Assembly: GCA_911728435.2 (NCBI GenBank)
Contig: OU452199.1
Span: 39,009,253 to 39,073,252 of the forward strand
Direction: 5' to 3'
Source: Apoderus coryli
Taxonomy: Eukaryota > Arthropoda > Insecta > Coleoptera > Attelabidae
Length of the DNA: 64,000 nt
Under the pieces are notes generated by a model. That model searched no databases. It worked only from the letters and a program-made list of their open reading frames with translations, and was not told the origin of the DNA. The position numbers were made by a program, and so were the translations under genes. Positions 1-11,634 of this stretch are shown one piece after another (the first letter of the stretch is position 1; every line of letters starts with the position of its first letter).

Positions 1-900
1 TTACCAACTTTTAGAAAAAGATAATTGTTAGTATATATTGCAAAACCTGTATACAGGTTGAGTCCAAACTCAAATTTGCGTTTTACTCGGATTTTACAAA
101 TATTAATAATTAATAATTATTATTATTATAAAGTCCAGTATCATGATGATTGCTGCAAGAAAATAGAGGAACTAACAAGAGCGTCATCCTGTGTGTTATA
201 GATTCATTGTTTCAAATATTTTCCAAGAAAAATTCCTAAAACATGCTCTCCCTTTTTTTTCATTCTTGCTATATACAAGATATTTGGATATAATATATAT
301 ATTCTGTGGAATTTCACAAACATGTTGAATAAAGCGTGCATATATGCACAATTCATGAAGGTTTATTTAAACTGCTAGCTATACAAACGGATGTGGATAT
401 GGGCTAGACCCATGTAACAGACAGTTTATTAAGTAAACACATATACCAAATCTAAGAGAGAAAAGACGTTCAGCTTTACCCGAATCTATTTAAAATAATA
501 GTTTCGTTTGGAAAAATAAGCCATTCGTTTTGGCAGAATTGTAAACTATAAGGTTATCCAGAAAGGAGACCACAATATATAATACATTTGCAGCAATTCT
601 AAGCTGTCATAAAATACTAATTGGGAGCTTTCTTTTCAAAAACAACTATCTCCAAAAAATCATAAAATGTGTTAAATGTGGAGCCAAATAGGAGTTTTTC
701 TCCGCAATCTGGTAAACATATTGTTTTTTACCAAATGCAACTATTTCGCCTTTTTTTACCTTGTTGAAACTTAAGCTTTCTTCCAAAAATAACTAATTCC
801 ATCGCTATTTTGTTTTGATTATTATTCAAAATTCACTATTTCCTTTACTAACTATTTGATCAAAACTCACTATCTCCTTTACATGTTAATCTGATTATTT
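1..900. other. AT-rich non-coding stretch
   Basis: I see no gene, RNA gene or bounded repeat here. The sequence is AT-rich with short simple runs such as the TTA/TAAT tract near 105-130. Confidence 0.6.
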
Positions 901-940
901 TGATTATTTTTTTCCAAAACTTACTAAATGCTGTTTTACA

Positions 941-1960
941 GTGGTAAAAAGAGACCGTAGGTGTAGCACAAGCTTACGTTGGAACTCCCGTGAAAGTAAC
1001 TGTATCAAATATATGCTGCAATCAAGCTGCAAGTGGAATTCCTTGCAGCCTGATAGATTAATGACGAACGTTCTGCTAGGAGACGTCGACGTTCGAGTTG
1101 GTGGAGACTCTGCTCGCTGGCCTAATACCATCTGCAAAGAGGTAGTGGGAAAGTGTAATACCAACGGTCTCTTGTTACTTACCAAATGCGCAGAACAAGA
1201 TCTTGTTATTACAAACAAACTTTTTAGACCAGTTTAAGACGACATTGCAACATCCAAGATCTAAGCACTGGCATATGATCGACTACGTCATTGTTCGCGC
1301 TCGCGACCGACATAAAGTGAAGGGCACAAAAACTTTAACGAGTGCTGATGATGGCTGGACTTGTGCGATCCAGTATGAGCCTAGGTCTACCTGCAAAACG
1401 ACCACAACAGGGAAGGAAACTAAGGCATAAGCTTAACGTTGAATGCCTAAAGGACAACCGAGCGAAACTGTGTTTCCAACAACACCTGCAGGACAAGTTC
1501 CCGGAAGAATATCTGGTCGTTATTTAGGTCCGCCTTGCTCTCTGCTGGTGAGGAGACGCTAGGCTATGTGTAACGAAAACATCAGGATCGGTTCGACGAA
1601 AATGATGAAGACATACACAAACTAAAAGACTAAAACGGATACAGGCTTCAGTCTCTTATCCCGACAGCATTCTCGCGGTGAACGCAAATATCGATGATGA
1701 GTTTCAGCATCATATAGCACCACCGAAGTTCGAACTAAGTTGCGAGTGTATAATGCTACTGTAGTTCCTACCCTTTTGTATAGCTGTGAATCTTGGACCA
1801 CTTATCGGAGGCATTTAAAAACCCTAGAGAAGTACCATCATCGATGGCTTAGAAGAATTCTTGGAATTAAATGGCAGGACCGATGAACAAACATCAGCGT
1901 TCTTGAGGGCCATCAAGTTTTTGAAGAGCACAGTCGACGACATGAGGATGCGAACTAGTC
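941..1960 (+). pseudogene. Non-LTR retrotransposon remnant: AP-like endonuclease and RT C-terminal tail
   Basis: Two blocks of one degenerate LINE are readable. At about 1060-1500 the translated pieces LLGDVDVRVGGD, NGLLLLTKCAEQDLVITN and HPRSKHWHMIDYVIVRARDR match the end of the exonuclease-endonuclease-phosphatase domain often annotated as craniofacial development protein 2-like. At 1716-1883 a second block reads VVPTLLYSCESW and RRILGIKWQDR, the region just after the reverse transcriptase palm. The catalytic RT core (YADD box) between them is missing, and several frame changes and stops break the rest, so the copy carries an internal deletion and is dead. Such proteins nick target DNA and prime reverse transcription in the nucleus. 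The clade is not resolved. Confidence 0.8.
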
Positions 1961-2736
1961 ATGTAAAAGAAGTTAAAAAATAGAATCTGCAAAATTTGAT
2001 GAAATTCATTACAATACCCAAAAATGCTAGAACATTCTTTGATCATGTCATCGCTTCCCGAACAGGAAATGAAAAAGAAGAAGCATCTATGGAGTTTGAT
2101 GAAGACAAGGATATTTTAATTTAGAGATTATAATACAATGTGAGAATGTAAGCAATAAAAACTAAAAGTTTGTGAAATTTTAATCTGTGGCTACTTACTA
2201 AATTAGCAGCTATACTAATTTTCACAAAGCTAATTAATATATCCTGATCTATTTTTATCAAAACTTACTAAATCCCGAAAATAATTAGTTTTGACAGTAA
2301 CGCATTGTTTTAATGACAAACTTTTCTAGTAATTTTAAGGAACGAAATCAGAACATTGTTAGATATACACGATAATAAAGAAAATGCTTTCGTGGATCCG
2401 CTAGCATTTCTCGCGAATTCCCACAATTTCACTAAACGTAACTAACTATTTGGAAAGAAATTCGAAAATTCCTCTGTTGAATAATTTCTTATTTTTTTTC
2501 GATATTTATGTCATAATCCTTGTTATAATTCTTAAGATAGTTAAGACTCTTATTTACGTACGTATTTACGTACCTTCATTTTTATTGTAGAGTCCTGACG
2601 CTGGTATTTTGATAAAAAAACTGAAACGATGGCAATAACCTAAATTTGTTTTTTTTTTGTGTACAGTTAGATTTACCCCACACGCTTCAACATATAACTA
2701 ATAAATGTGTAATAAAAATTGTTTTCTTTCTTTCAG
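1961..2736. other. AT-rich non-coding stretch
   Basis: No coding or repeat structure is recognised. A pyrimidine-rich tract builds up at 2720-2736, directly before the exon-like block at 2737. Confidence 0.55.
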
Positions 2737-2882
2737 GTAAGTGCCTATATTAATCAAAAATGTTCGGCTTGGCGAGGATACATGGGGGCCGCTATGAAAA
2801 ATCATAGCTTCAGAAATATTAGTGAACTATCCTATTGCGAACTGGATTGCACGACAGTGATGTGCAGTTCGTTCCAGAAGTG
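2737..2882 (+). CDS. Candidate host-gene internal exon, cysteine-rich (PAN/apple-like?)
   Basis: A pyrimidine tract ends in CAG at 2734-2736, and GTAAGA follows at 2883. Between them lie 146 bases open in one frame (48 codons plus 2 bases). The peptide has cysteines at residues 9, 34, 38 and 43 and reads ELSYCELDCTTVMCSSF near its end. The C-x3-C-x4-C-x2-F spacing resembles the core of PAN/apple domains, which sit in extracellular proteins, but that is only a resemblance. The other two frames contain stops. No neighbouring exon is seen, and 3195 onward is transposon. The first six bases, GTAAGT, with the preceding CAG are a perfect splice donor, so this may instead be a recursive-splice site followed by an optional exon. 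Product unknown. Confidence 0.35.
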
Positions 2883-3194
2883 GTAAGATTTAAATACAAA
2901 AGTTGTTTGGTTTTTAGCAAACTTTACTTTTATTGTACGGGAGTTTATACAGGTTCCTTCATTGTTGTTTTGCGGATACAAACTTAATTTTTTTAAACAT
3001 CTTTTAATTTTTATACAGAGTGAATATAAATTGTGGAAACACCTGTATATTTCGGAAAATAATCGTTATTTTGAAAAAATTTTTAGAGAAAAGTTATTTG
3101 GTATAATTGTTACTATTTCTCAGTTGCTTGTGTCCAGTCAGTATTCCTTACAAACAAAAATCGAAAAACTCAAATTTAACACTCACACTCAATA

Positions 3195-3980
3195 TTGATT
3201 GCTCTGGCAGAATTAACGGTAAAACAAAGAATTGAAATTTTGATGATGGTGGACTACGGTGACAGAAAACGCCGTTATGAAGAAGTGTGCAGACTTTTTT
3301 ATGAGTTGCATCCTAACCAGCCACAAATTCACAGAGGGTATGTATCTAAATTATGTCAGAAAGTTTACGAAACTGGCAGTGTAAGAAACAGGAAAGCCAA
3401 AAACAGCTGCAGGCGGTAACAAGGCTTTAGATGTCTTTTTGTCGTTGCAAGAAAACTCGCATATTATATGGACATGGCAAATTAGTCAAAACGATATTTC
3501 TCAAAGATTTGTGGTGAAATGATTATAAAAAGAACATTTCCATCCATACAAAATATGGCTGGTTCAAAAGCTTGAAGATGAAGATTTTCAGAGGCGTCTT
3601 GAATTCTGCAATGTAATGTTAGACCAAATTAACTTGAATCCAATCTTTACAAGAAACATTCTTTTCATGGATTCGTAAATAAACAAGACTTTCGATATTG
3701 GTCTTCCGAAAATCCACGCTGGATCATGGAGGGACGAACTCAGCGACCACAAAAAAATAATATTAGGTTGGGTATGTTGGATCGTAATGTTATTGGGCCA
3801 TTCTTCATCGATGGTAATATTACAGCTGAAAAATATTTAAAGTTGCTAAGAGAAGAAATTGTACCCGCTGTGTTGGCAGTGCGCCCAATTAATGAAGTTT
3901 GGTTACAGCAGGACGGTGCTCCTAGTCATTTTCGGAGAGATATGCGGCAATATTTGGATGCGGTTTTTGCAGAAAGATGA
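3195..3980 (+). pseudogene. Degenerate mariner-family transposase
   Basis: Two ORF pieces belong to one Tc1/mariner-type transposase. The first (3195-3419) is an N-terminal helix-turn-helix region, with VCRLFYELHPNQPQIHRGYV and VYETGSVRN. A broken middle follows, containing HPYKIWLVQKLEDEDFQRRL. The second (3726-3980) reads VIGPFFIDGNITAEKYL and WLQQDGAPSHF, which holds the second catalytic aspartate. The protein ends at a stop after residue block LDAVFAER, so the third catalytic residue is gone, and frameshifts near 3420 and 3670 destroy the first. It is the same broad family as the copy at 9100-10173, but divergent. A possible left terminus, TACAGAGTG, lies near 3016; no right end is recognised. 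Confidence 0.8.
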
Positions 3981-5295
3981 GATACTTAATAGTTAAATTT
4001 TGAGAAAATTTGCTTCTCTCTTTTGGATGTTGGGGATCTTATATGAACCTCATGCAAAGCTTACGATATTTTAAAGAATAAGTTCGCGCAGTTCTCATGG
4101 TTTCCAATGTAACTCCTACCACAACTTTAAGAACACTACCGAAAGTGGTGCTTTTTGACTGCAGTGCTTCCGACAAAACTCTCTCAAATGAACCATAAAA
4201 TTGTCTTCGTGAGCAGACGACAATATAGCAATCCCTATAATAGCTTATTAAGCCAACGCCCCCCCTAGGTGCGCCACTGCTAATAGCAGTAATTGTATTA
4301 CATTGGTTGTAATGGTTGGTTAAAATAATATAATACTGATGAGCAAATAAATGATTGTTTATATTGTGTATGTCCCTAAATACAAATTAAATGATTATCT
4401 TTGTGTGATGTAAATACAATGTACCCACCTACCTATATATTGATTTTTAGTTTTCATTTAGAAGGTAATTAAAATGTTGTTGTAGAGCTTTTATCTGTAA
4501 TTTACTGATATTTTGATATTAATACTCATCACATATAATATTGGGATTTAACTTCATTTGTGTACATCAATACGCAGAGGCGGATCTTCCATTACGCTGG
4601 GCCCTAGGGACCTGATGGAAAAGGGGTCCTGATCGAATTAATGGCGCTCGCACTAAGAAAAATAATAAAAATTATCCATAATATTTGTTAATGCCCTTCC
4701 AATATACAATAAAGTTGATTTCGTAGGGAAGAGGACTGTATATTTAAGTAAAACTTCAGTTTTTCATAAATGCGACGTTTCACGACATTATTGTCGCTTC
4801 TTTAGGCACGATAAATGTAAATACAAGACAAATTCAAATTTTTCACCATAGATAAATGTTTCTAATTAATGCAAGAAGTTGGCCAAAAAATATCACCTGG
4901 AAATCAAAATACAAACAACCATAACCTAACATCTTTTCATTTTATTGTCATCGAGTGGAGGAAGATAAAGACTCACGCACACATTGAATAGAATGAGACA
5001 GAAGGATCATAAAAACATTTTTCAAGTTATCTCTATCATTCGCTTCTCCATCGCCCCTTCGGTCATGTTCAGCTAGACACGGAAAATACCGAACCTGTTA
5101 CAGAGTACGAACTAGCAAAGCGAAGGGAATCTCTATCGTTATTTTGTTATAGAGTGCCGCTCCTGGTGAAAGTGATCTGTTTGACACACAATCTGTTTTA
5201 ACAGATCTTGTTTTGTAAAACAAGCCAGAATACCTTTTTTAGGCGTTCCACTAAGGAACCTAGGCGCGTCTGTGTATTAGTAATAATGGGGCCTA
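3981..5295. other. Non-coding stretch with possible hAT-like ends
   Basis: No gene is visible. A hAT-like terminus (reverse complement begins CAGTGGCGCACCTAGG) ends near 4285, and a sequence GCAGAGGCGGATC starts near 4576. I could not find partners with matching 8-bp duplications, so no element is called. A weak hammerhead-like motif lies at 4774-4805. Confidence 0.4.
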
Positions 5296-5736
5296 CACTG
5301 TAAAAAGAAATCGTGTAAAATTACAGCAAATTAAATTGGTTACCGGATGCCAACGACGATGGATGTGAAATCGCATCTCTAAGGTAAATTGACAAAAGTG
5401 TGTAAAACATATGTACCAAAAAATCTGTAAAATTCGAGACTATTTCGTTGTATAGTCACAGTGTGAATGCGTGTGAACATATATGCCTTTCCATTAATAT
5501 GTTTGTAAAAAAACTTTAACATTACACCATAAAATGTATTGTGTTGTGTAATTACATTTTTGATTGAAAACCACAGCACGATTATTGGAAAACGCCATTT
5601 ACAGTTTTTGTGAATTGATATCAGATAACCATTTTACTGGAAAATGTTCGCCAACGGTCATTGTAATATTCCTGCAAATTCTCGTGTACTTTTACACAAA
5701 ACACTGTTGGATTATATAGTAGTACGCATGATCATA

Positions 5737-6171
5737 CAAGGTGATTCCTAAATTGATGAAATAAATAACATTTTCAAATAACTTTTTTTAAAATTCTGAA
5801 AAATAAGTTACATTCATTTATTACAAAATGTGCCACATAGGACCGTATTTGACACATTTTGTTTTGTCAACTTAAATAATATTATTAATAGTATTTATGT
5901 TAGGTGTATTTTGTAATAATTTAAAAATTAATGTAACTCGCTTATTTTTCAAATTTTGGAAAAAAGTTATTTGAAAATGTTGTATATTTTAACGTCTTCT
6001 GTAGTTCAATAATATTATTAATAATATTTATGTTAGGTGCATTTTGTAATAATTTAAAGATGAATGTAACTCGCTTATTTTTCAAATTTTGGAAAAAGGT
6101 TATTTGAAAATGTTGTATATTTTAACGTCTTCTGTAGTTCAAAAAGAAGTATCAACTTAAAAAGCACCATG
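5737..6171. mobile_element. MITE with TA duplication
   Basis: The terminal inverted repeats begin CAAGGTGATT on the left and, reverse-complemented, CATGGTGCTT on the right. TA duplications lie at 5735-5736 and 6172-6173. The arm containing ACATTTTCAAATAAC near 5770 reappears inverted at about 5975 and 6105. It has no coding capacity. Confidence 0.7.
5875..6140 (+). repeat. 133-bp tandem duplication inside the MITE
   Basis: Two head-to-tail units with a 133-bp period (about 5875-6007 and 6008-6140) share the blocks TTATGTTAGGTG, TAACTCGCTTATTTTTC and TTAACGTCTTCTGTAGTTC with only a few differences. This duplicates one inner arm of the MITE. Confidence 0.85.
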
Positions 6172-6173
6172 TA

Positions 6174-8528
6174 TAGTCGCGAATATCAATTTGCCAATAA
6201 GTTGCTAATTTATCAATTTAAAGTAAAAAACCGGTACTGATCTACCAACAATTAAAAACATGTTTATAAGAAAAGAAATATAATTTTGACTTACAAATTT
6301 TAAGCCCTTAAAATATTTGTACTCAGTTGAGAAACACCCTGTAGAAATTAAACGACAAACATACATAATTATCATATCTATTAGGTCTTCTAATCCTATA
6401 TATATATATATAATAGCTGTCTTGGCTTTAGACATTAAAAAAAATTAAATATAATAATTTTGCGACAAAACTAACTATAAATAAAACTTTCTTCTTTGAG
6501 CACTAACAAAACGCCATCGTCGCGTCGGTGATTTCTGTACCGTCTTTCTCCTAAACAAGATTTGATCCATTCAAACTCATTTGTTAATTATATAAATCCC
6601 CCAGTTTATTTAATTGTAGCTACCTGCTACTAGTAAATGCAGAAGAACATTTTCGGTTTCCTTTACAAATACAAACTTCTTTTGGTCGCATTTCCTTGAC
6701 TATACTCTGAATAGGGCCATTTTTATTTTGCTAATTTTCTGAAACAGCTAGTACAGAGATTGGGTACCATAGAAAGTTTAAATCAAAAAAGTTACGTTAT
6801 CAGGATGTTAAATTTGAAAAAAGGAATGAATTTTAATTTTACTAAAATTATTAGTCTCGAAAGAGCAATCATTTAACCAGCACGTTAACGTTATACCTGT
6901 TGAATTAGTTACATAATAATATCTTTGTTTACTATTGCTAGTAACGCGATGAGTCCTCAGTATATGGCATTTAAAAGCAAAGTAATTTTTAAACGGCATT
7001 GAATTCTAATGTAATTTGGTACTTACCGCACTTATTATAATCTCCAGAAAAATATAAATCGGACAACAGGGGTAATAGATAACGCACTTCAACACACCCA
7101 AACAAAATCTGACCCTGCATGCCGACACCTGAAGCATGCATAACGGCACACTACAAATAAATTTTGTGTAAAATTACCATTATAGTAATAAACAATGTAT
7201 ACGTACGTATATAAGTATTGTGCTAAAGGCTAACTTTCTTATTATTTATCCTACAAAAATTTTTAAATTATCAAAATTGAAGTAGTTCAAAAGTGGAATC
7301 TTGTACAAAATAGGTCATCAAAAAAAGAGTTTGTTGATGTGCACATAAAATTAGTCAGATTTTGCAAAAAAGGTTTGGTATCTTACCAAAGCAGTTGTGA
7401 GATTGTTTAAAATCTGAATCGAAAATGACATACGTTTTGGACACCATTTTGCAACTTTCAAATAGGTAGACATCGAATATTTTTGCAGCTCTTTCTGTGA
7501 AAATGTTGGTTTATACAGTATTTCCTGATTCTGTTAAAATGGCCCTTACAAAAATAGCATTTATACATTGTTGGGTACTTACCTTAGTATAAAGTTTCCA
7601 AATCAAAAACTGCTGATTATGTTTTACGCTTCACATCAAAAACCAGTACATGTATTAAATCTCATACCCCTATCTCCTATACACATAACAACAAACAAAC
7701 AAGTACAATTGAAACAGTGTTGCCGTAGGGTATTTTTCATTTTCCCAATCAATGGAGTTAAAAATTAAGAACAGTCTTCTTCTTTTGATATTGGCAAGTC
7801 TTCATGTATTATTATCACTTTTATATTTAAATAGCCTACACAGATCCATCCAACAAAATAAATTTTAATTAACTACATCTGGAGCAAAAGTATAGGTACA
7901 TCTTTTTTGCAATTTCTTTTCAGCACAAATATTTTAGTATAGATCCAACCCATATGTTGCTCAGATTATAAATTTCCCCCAATTTATCAATTTTTTTCCA
8001 AGATTCGTAAATACCGATTCCCCAAAACTCGCACGGGAAACACGAAACGGCAACATTGAAGTTAAAGGATGCATGGCGCGATGATGATGCGACCCCTGCT
8101 GGCTTCTTGACGTCTTAAATTTTAAACAGTGAAACAGGAGATTTTACATGGTTTGATGTATTTAAACGTACTTCTACATACTCTTACATAAAGTTACATC
8201 TTTTTACACACAATTACATTATATTACACATACAAATGGAAAACTATGTAAAACGGTGTACTTTTGTGGAAATGAACTTTTTTGATATAATAATACATGT
8301 AAGTGTCTGTAACTTATAAATTACTTGGATGTTATGGTAAATATTACATAGTCGATATTGATTTATTATGTAAAATCACCAGGACTTACAGCAATTTTTT
8401 GTAGTGCATATGACGCAATGATTTCCAAAGATTACAGTAGCCCTCGATGTGATATCGCTTGAAATTAGGTAATTCAGACTTATAGGTATTTTATATGTGA
8501 AAACGCATTTTTATCTGTAATATACTTA
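6174..8528. other. Non-coding stretch
   Basis: No gene is recognised. Short ORFs here are unsupported. The right part (8150-8410) carries many TGTAAAA/TTACAT words, discussed with the possible outer element. Confidence 0.5.
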
Positions 8529-8530
8529 TA

Positions 8531-8897
8531 CAGGGTGGTCCAACGAAAAGTTTGCACCTAGCTTTTCTCTTTTTTTTGTAGTCGAATGCGAAAATGCTCG
8601 GACACGTCGATTTTGCTTTTGAGGGGGACACATTTTAAACATATTTTTCGATCTGCGCCTTTAACCCCCTAGCGGGGGTGAGTAACAACCCTAAAATTTT
8701 AAATGGAAAGAGGGGTCTAATGACATATCATTTGAAAGGACACAAAATTGTCTTTCTAATGATACCCTATTTGTCGAATTTTACTAAAACAGTTAATACG
8801 AAAACGACTTTAAAGACATTAAGCCGATAATTTTGGTATTAATGAGAAATACAAATAAGTTTTAATTATTACGACTGAAAACAACTACAATCATTTC
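8531..8897 (+). repeat. Left long terminal inverted repeat of the DD41D element
   Basis: It matches the reverse complement of 10251-10617 nearly base for base through the block TTAACCCCCTAGCGGGGGTG (8661-8680), with mismatches appearing only toward the inner end. Confidence 0.9.
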
Positions 8898-9099
8898 TAA
8901 ATTATTTACTTTGAAGAAAAACGGGATTTCAAAAACACTATCTTATTTATCAGAACTAAATTCCTCACTAATCGTTTGCGTTTTTTGTTGAAATAAAAAC
9001 TGCAGATACGTGTAGGAAAAGAATTTACACCGTTTATTTTAGTCTTTTCATTGATTCAGTTTGGTTGCTTCTCAAGTTATTTTACTTTTACCGTACAAA

Positions 9100-10173
9100 A
9101 TGATTTATTCCATTCTAGAACGAGTTGAAATTGTTAAACTTTATTTTCAAAATAATAGTAGTGCTAGACTTACGGCTCGCTTATTTAATGAGAGACATCC
9201 CGATAAAAATGTGAATGATGTGTACGTTGGCAAGTTAGTTAAAAAGTTTGTAGATACCGGATCTGTCTGTAATGTAAAACACCAGCCGCAGAAACCGATC
9301 AGAAATGAAGCTGTGGAAATCGCTGTTTTAGGGCATGTTGAAATGGATCATAGTCAAAGTACCCGTCAACTAGCTGAAGCCTCAGGTGTCTCCCGTTCGT
9401 CCATAATACGAATTTTAAAAGCGTACAAATTTCATCCGTACAAAATCAAATTAGTACAGGAACTAAATGAGGATGATCCTGATAGAAGGCTGCAATTTTG
9501 TGAAGCAATGAGCCAGCGTTTAATTGAAGATCCGCAATTATTATTTAACATTTGTTTTTCCGACGAATGCACATTTTATTTGAATGGAGCTGTAAATAGG
9601 CACAATTGCCGTTACTGGGATGACAGTAACCCACATTTATTCCGTGAGGTTCATACCCAGTATCCTCAAAAAATAAACGTCTGGTGTGGCATATTAGGAA
9701 ATCATATTATAGGACCACTTTTTATTCCTGGAAATTTAACTGGTGAAGTGTACCTAAACATGCTTGAAGACACAATTGATCCTTTAATAACACAAATAAT
9801 ATAAGATGACCAAAATCATACTGCTGATCGGCTTTATTTCCAGCAAGATGGAGCACCTCCGCACTATGTGGCTCCTGTAAGACAGTTCTTAGATGACCGG
9901 TTCCCTGGACGGTGGATTGGAAGGAGGGGCCCAATTGAATGGCCTGCCAGGTCACCGGATTTATCGCCTTTAGACTTTTTTCTTTGGGGGCACTTAAAAA
10001 ATAAATGTTTTGCCACGAAGCCCGAGTCCATAGAAGATCTTCGCCAACGCATTACAGAAGAGTGCAGAAACATAACACCTGATATGCTACAAAATGTTAG
10101 AAATAGATTTGAACAAAATCTGTATTATTGTATGGAATCAAATGGGTCACATTTTCAACATTTGTTAATGTAA
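9100..10173 (+). pseudogene. DD41D mariner transposase, one in-frame stop
   Basis: This enzyme cuts and pastes its own element in the nucleus, using a helix-turn-helix N-terminus to bind the inverted repeats and a DDE/D RNase H-like core. From ATG at 9100 the frame is open to the final stop at 10171-10173, except for a TAA at 9802-9804 (codon 235). The N-terminal domain covers residues 1-110 (GVSRSSIIRILKAYKFHPYK). The catalytic aspartates are D155 (CFSDECTF), D250 (QQDGAPPHY) and D292 (RSPDLSPLDFF). Forty-one residues separate the last two, the spacing of the DD41D rosa group. An upstream TTG in frame was not chosen because ATG at 9100 gives the usual start of the family. All catalytic residues survive, so the copy is only one mutation from an open frame, or the stop is a sequencing error or read through. 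Confidence 0.93.
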
Positions 10174-10250
10174 CGTTTTAATAAATCAATTTAACAGCTT
10201 GTTTACTTTTTTTACAAAGCAATGTTAAAACTAACAAACATTGGAATGTA

Positions 10251-10617
10251 CTAACGATTGCAGGTGTTTTCACTCGCAATAATTAAAACTTATTTGTATT
10301 TCTCATTAATACCAAAATTATCGGCTTAATGTCTTTAAAGTCGTTTTCGTATTAACTGTTTTAGTAAAATTCGACAAATAGGGTATCATTAGAAAGACAA
10401 TTTTGTGTCCTTTCAAATGATATGTCATTAGACCCCTCTTTCCATTTAAAATTTTAGGGTTGTTACTCACCCCCGCTAGGGGGTTAAAGGCGCAGATCGA
10501 AAAATATGTTTAAAATGTGTCCCCCTCAAAAGCAAAATCGACGTGTCCGAGCATTTTCGCATTCGACTACAAAAAAAAGAGAAAAGCTAGGTGCAAACTT
10601 TTCGTTGGACCACCCTG
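10251..10617 (-). repeat. Right long terminal inverted repeat of the DD41D element
   Basis: Inverse partner of 8531-8897. It begins 78 bases past the transposase stop codon. Confidence 0.9.
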
Positions 10618-11148
10618 TATGTAAAGATACATTATGTTGTATTTTTAATGCAATTTTACCAATAATTCTAATTTCACAGATTGAATGTGAATATTTACTG
10701 CACTTTTACATCTCTATAGTTGTACTCATAGTGTAAATTTCCCCCGACTTTTTACAGTGTATGTGTAGGTTATAATTATTAGTGAAACTTTAGGTGTTCT
10801 AATAAAGCATGCGATTAATTCTTTGTTGTGTTAAACGGCTTCTGAATCTAAATCTAAATAAATAAGGTACAGTACTGCACACCTGCTTTTATCGATATAA
10901 AATATTGACTATTCAAAAACTATTTTATGGGAAATATCAACAAGTAGACTGGCTGGTTGGCATAGCTTCGTGATTACAATACAATGCCACTCATTCGAGA
11001 CGTTATGTGTTGCAAATATGCAATTGACTTCGCCTACACTATATATTTATACTCACCGTTCGACTGGCTTTGGTCGATTTATTTCCCATTAACCCACACT
11101 AGCACGGCCTGGATTTTTTATTGGTAACGACTAAAAATGTATATTATA

Positions 11149-11554
11149 CAGGGTGATTCTGGTTGAAAATACACGACTCGACATATTATTATCTTACATG
11201 AAGTTGAGTTTATTCCCGAGTCAAATATTGGACGATGAGAAATATTTGTTAATACAGGGTGGTGATTGGTCGATAGTACATTAGATTCATATAATTGTTT
11301 GTAAAACCCGTGACGTGTACTGACATTTCATGGCTACCTATGTAAAATAAATCGAAATAATAGAATTATCGTAGAGACTTACTTTTATTGCGAAAACCTT
11401 ACCATATAGGGATAGGAACATGTCATGACATTTGTACGGGAATTCGATTGTCTTTCAGAATATTAGATAATATACAGGGTGTTCCATTTGAAAAAAATTG
11501 AGTTCTGCCTATTATTATCAGTAACTCACACTAAAGTAGTATGCAATCACCCTG
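11149..11554. mobile_element. Probable MITE, CAGGGTGATT ends
   Basis: CAGGGTGATT at 11149 and its inverse ending at 11554 are each bordered by TA. Two further TACAGGGTG starts (about 11253 and 11472) lie inside, so this may be several overlapping small elements. It has no coding capacity. Confidence 0.45.
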
Positions 11555-11634
11555 TAACCTTATAGCTCAATCTGTTAAGAAAATTTATTTGTCTAAGATA
11601 TTCTTCAACTACCGTCAAAATTTCAAGAGTCCGT

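Larger units (their letters stand above)
8531..10617 (+). mobile_element. DD41D (rosa-like) mariner with ~367-bp inverted repeats
   Basis: A 2,087-bp element starts CAGGGTGGTCCAACGAAAAG and ends with its inverse, flanked by TA at 8529-8530 and 10618-10619. The inverted repeats run about 367 bp (8531-8897 and 10251-10617) and are almost identical, which argues for recent insertion. The transposase gene lies between them on the plus strand. Confidence 0.93.
5296..10759. mobile_element. Possible large TA-flanked DNA element hosting nested insertions
   Basis: The left end CACTGTAAAAAG (5296-5307) is repeated perfectly and inverted at 10748-10759. Each is bordered by TA (5294-5295 and 10760-10761). 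Both flanks inside these ends are rich in TGTAAAA and TTTTACA words, as subterminal repeats of DNA transposons often are. If real, the outer element was entered by the MITE at 5737 and the mariner at 8531. A third related end near 8384-8405 (reverse complement CACTACAAAAAATTGC) suggests the true boundary could be there instead. No transposase of its own is seen. A 12-bp match alone is weak evidence. Confidence 0.35.

Noticed and set aside
4576..5256. Non-autonomous hAT between CAGAGGCGGAT and CGCGTCTG
   Set aside because: Inverted ends mismatch at several positions and flanking 8-mers differ.
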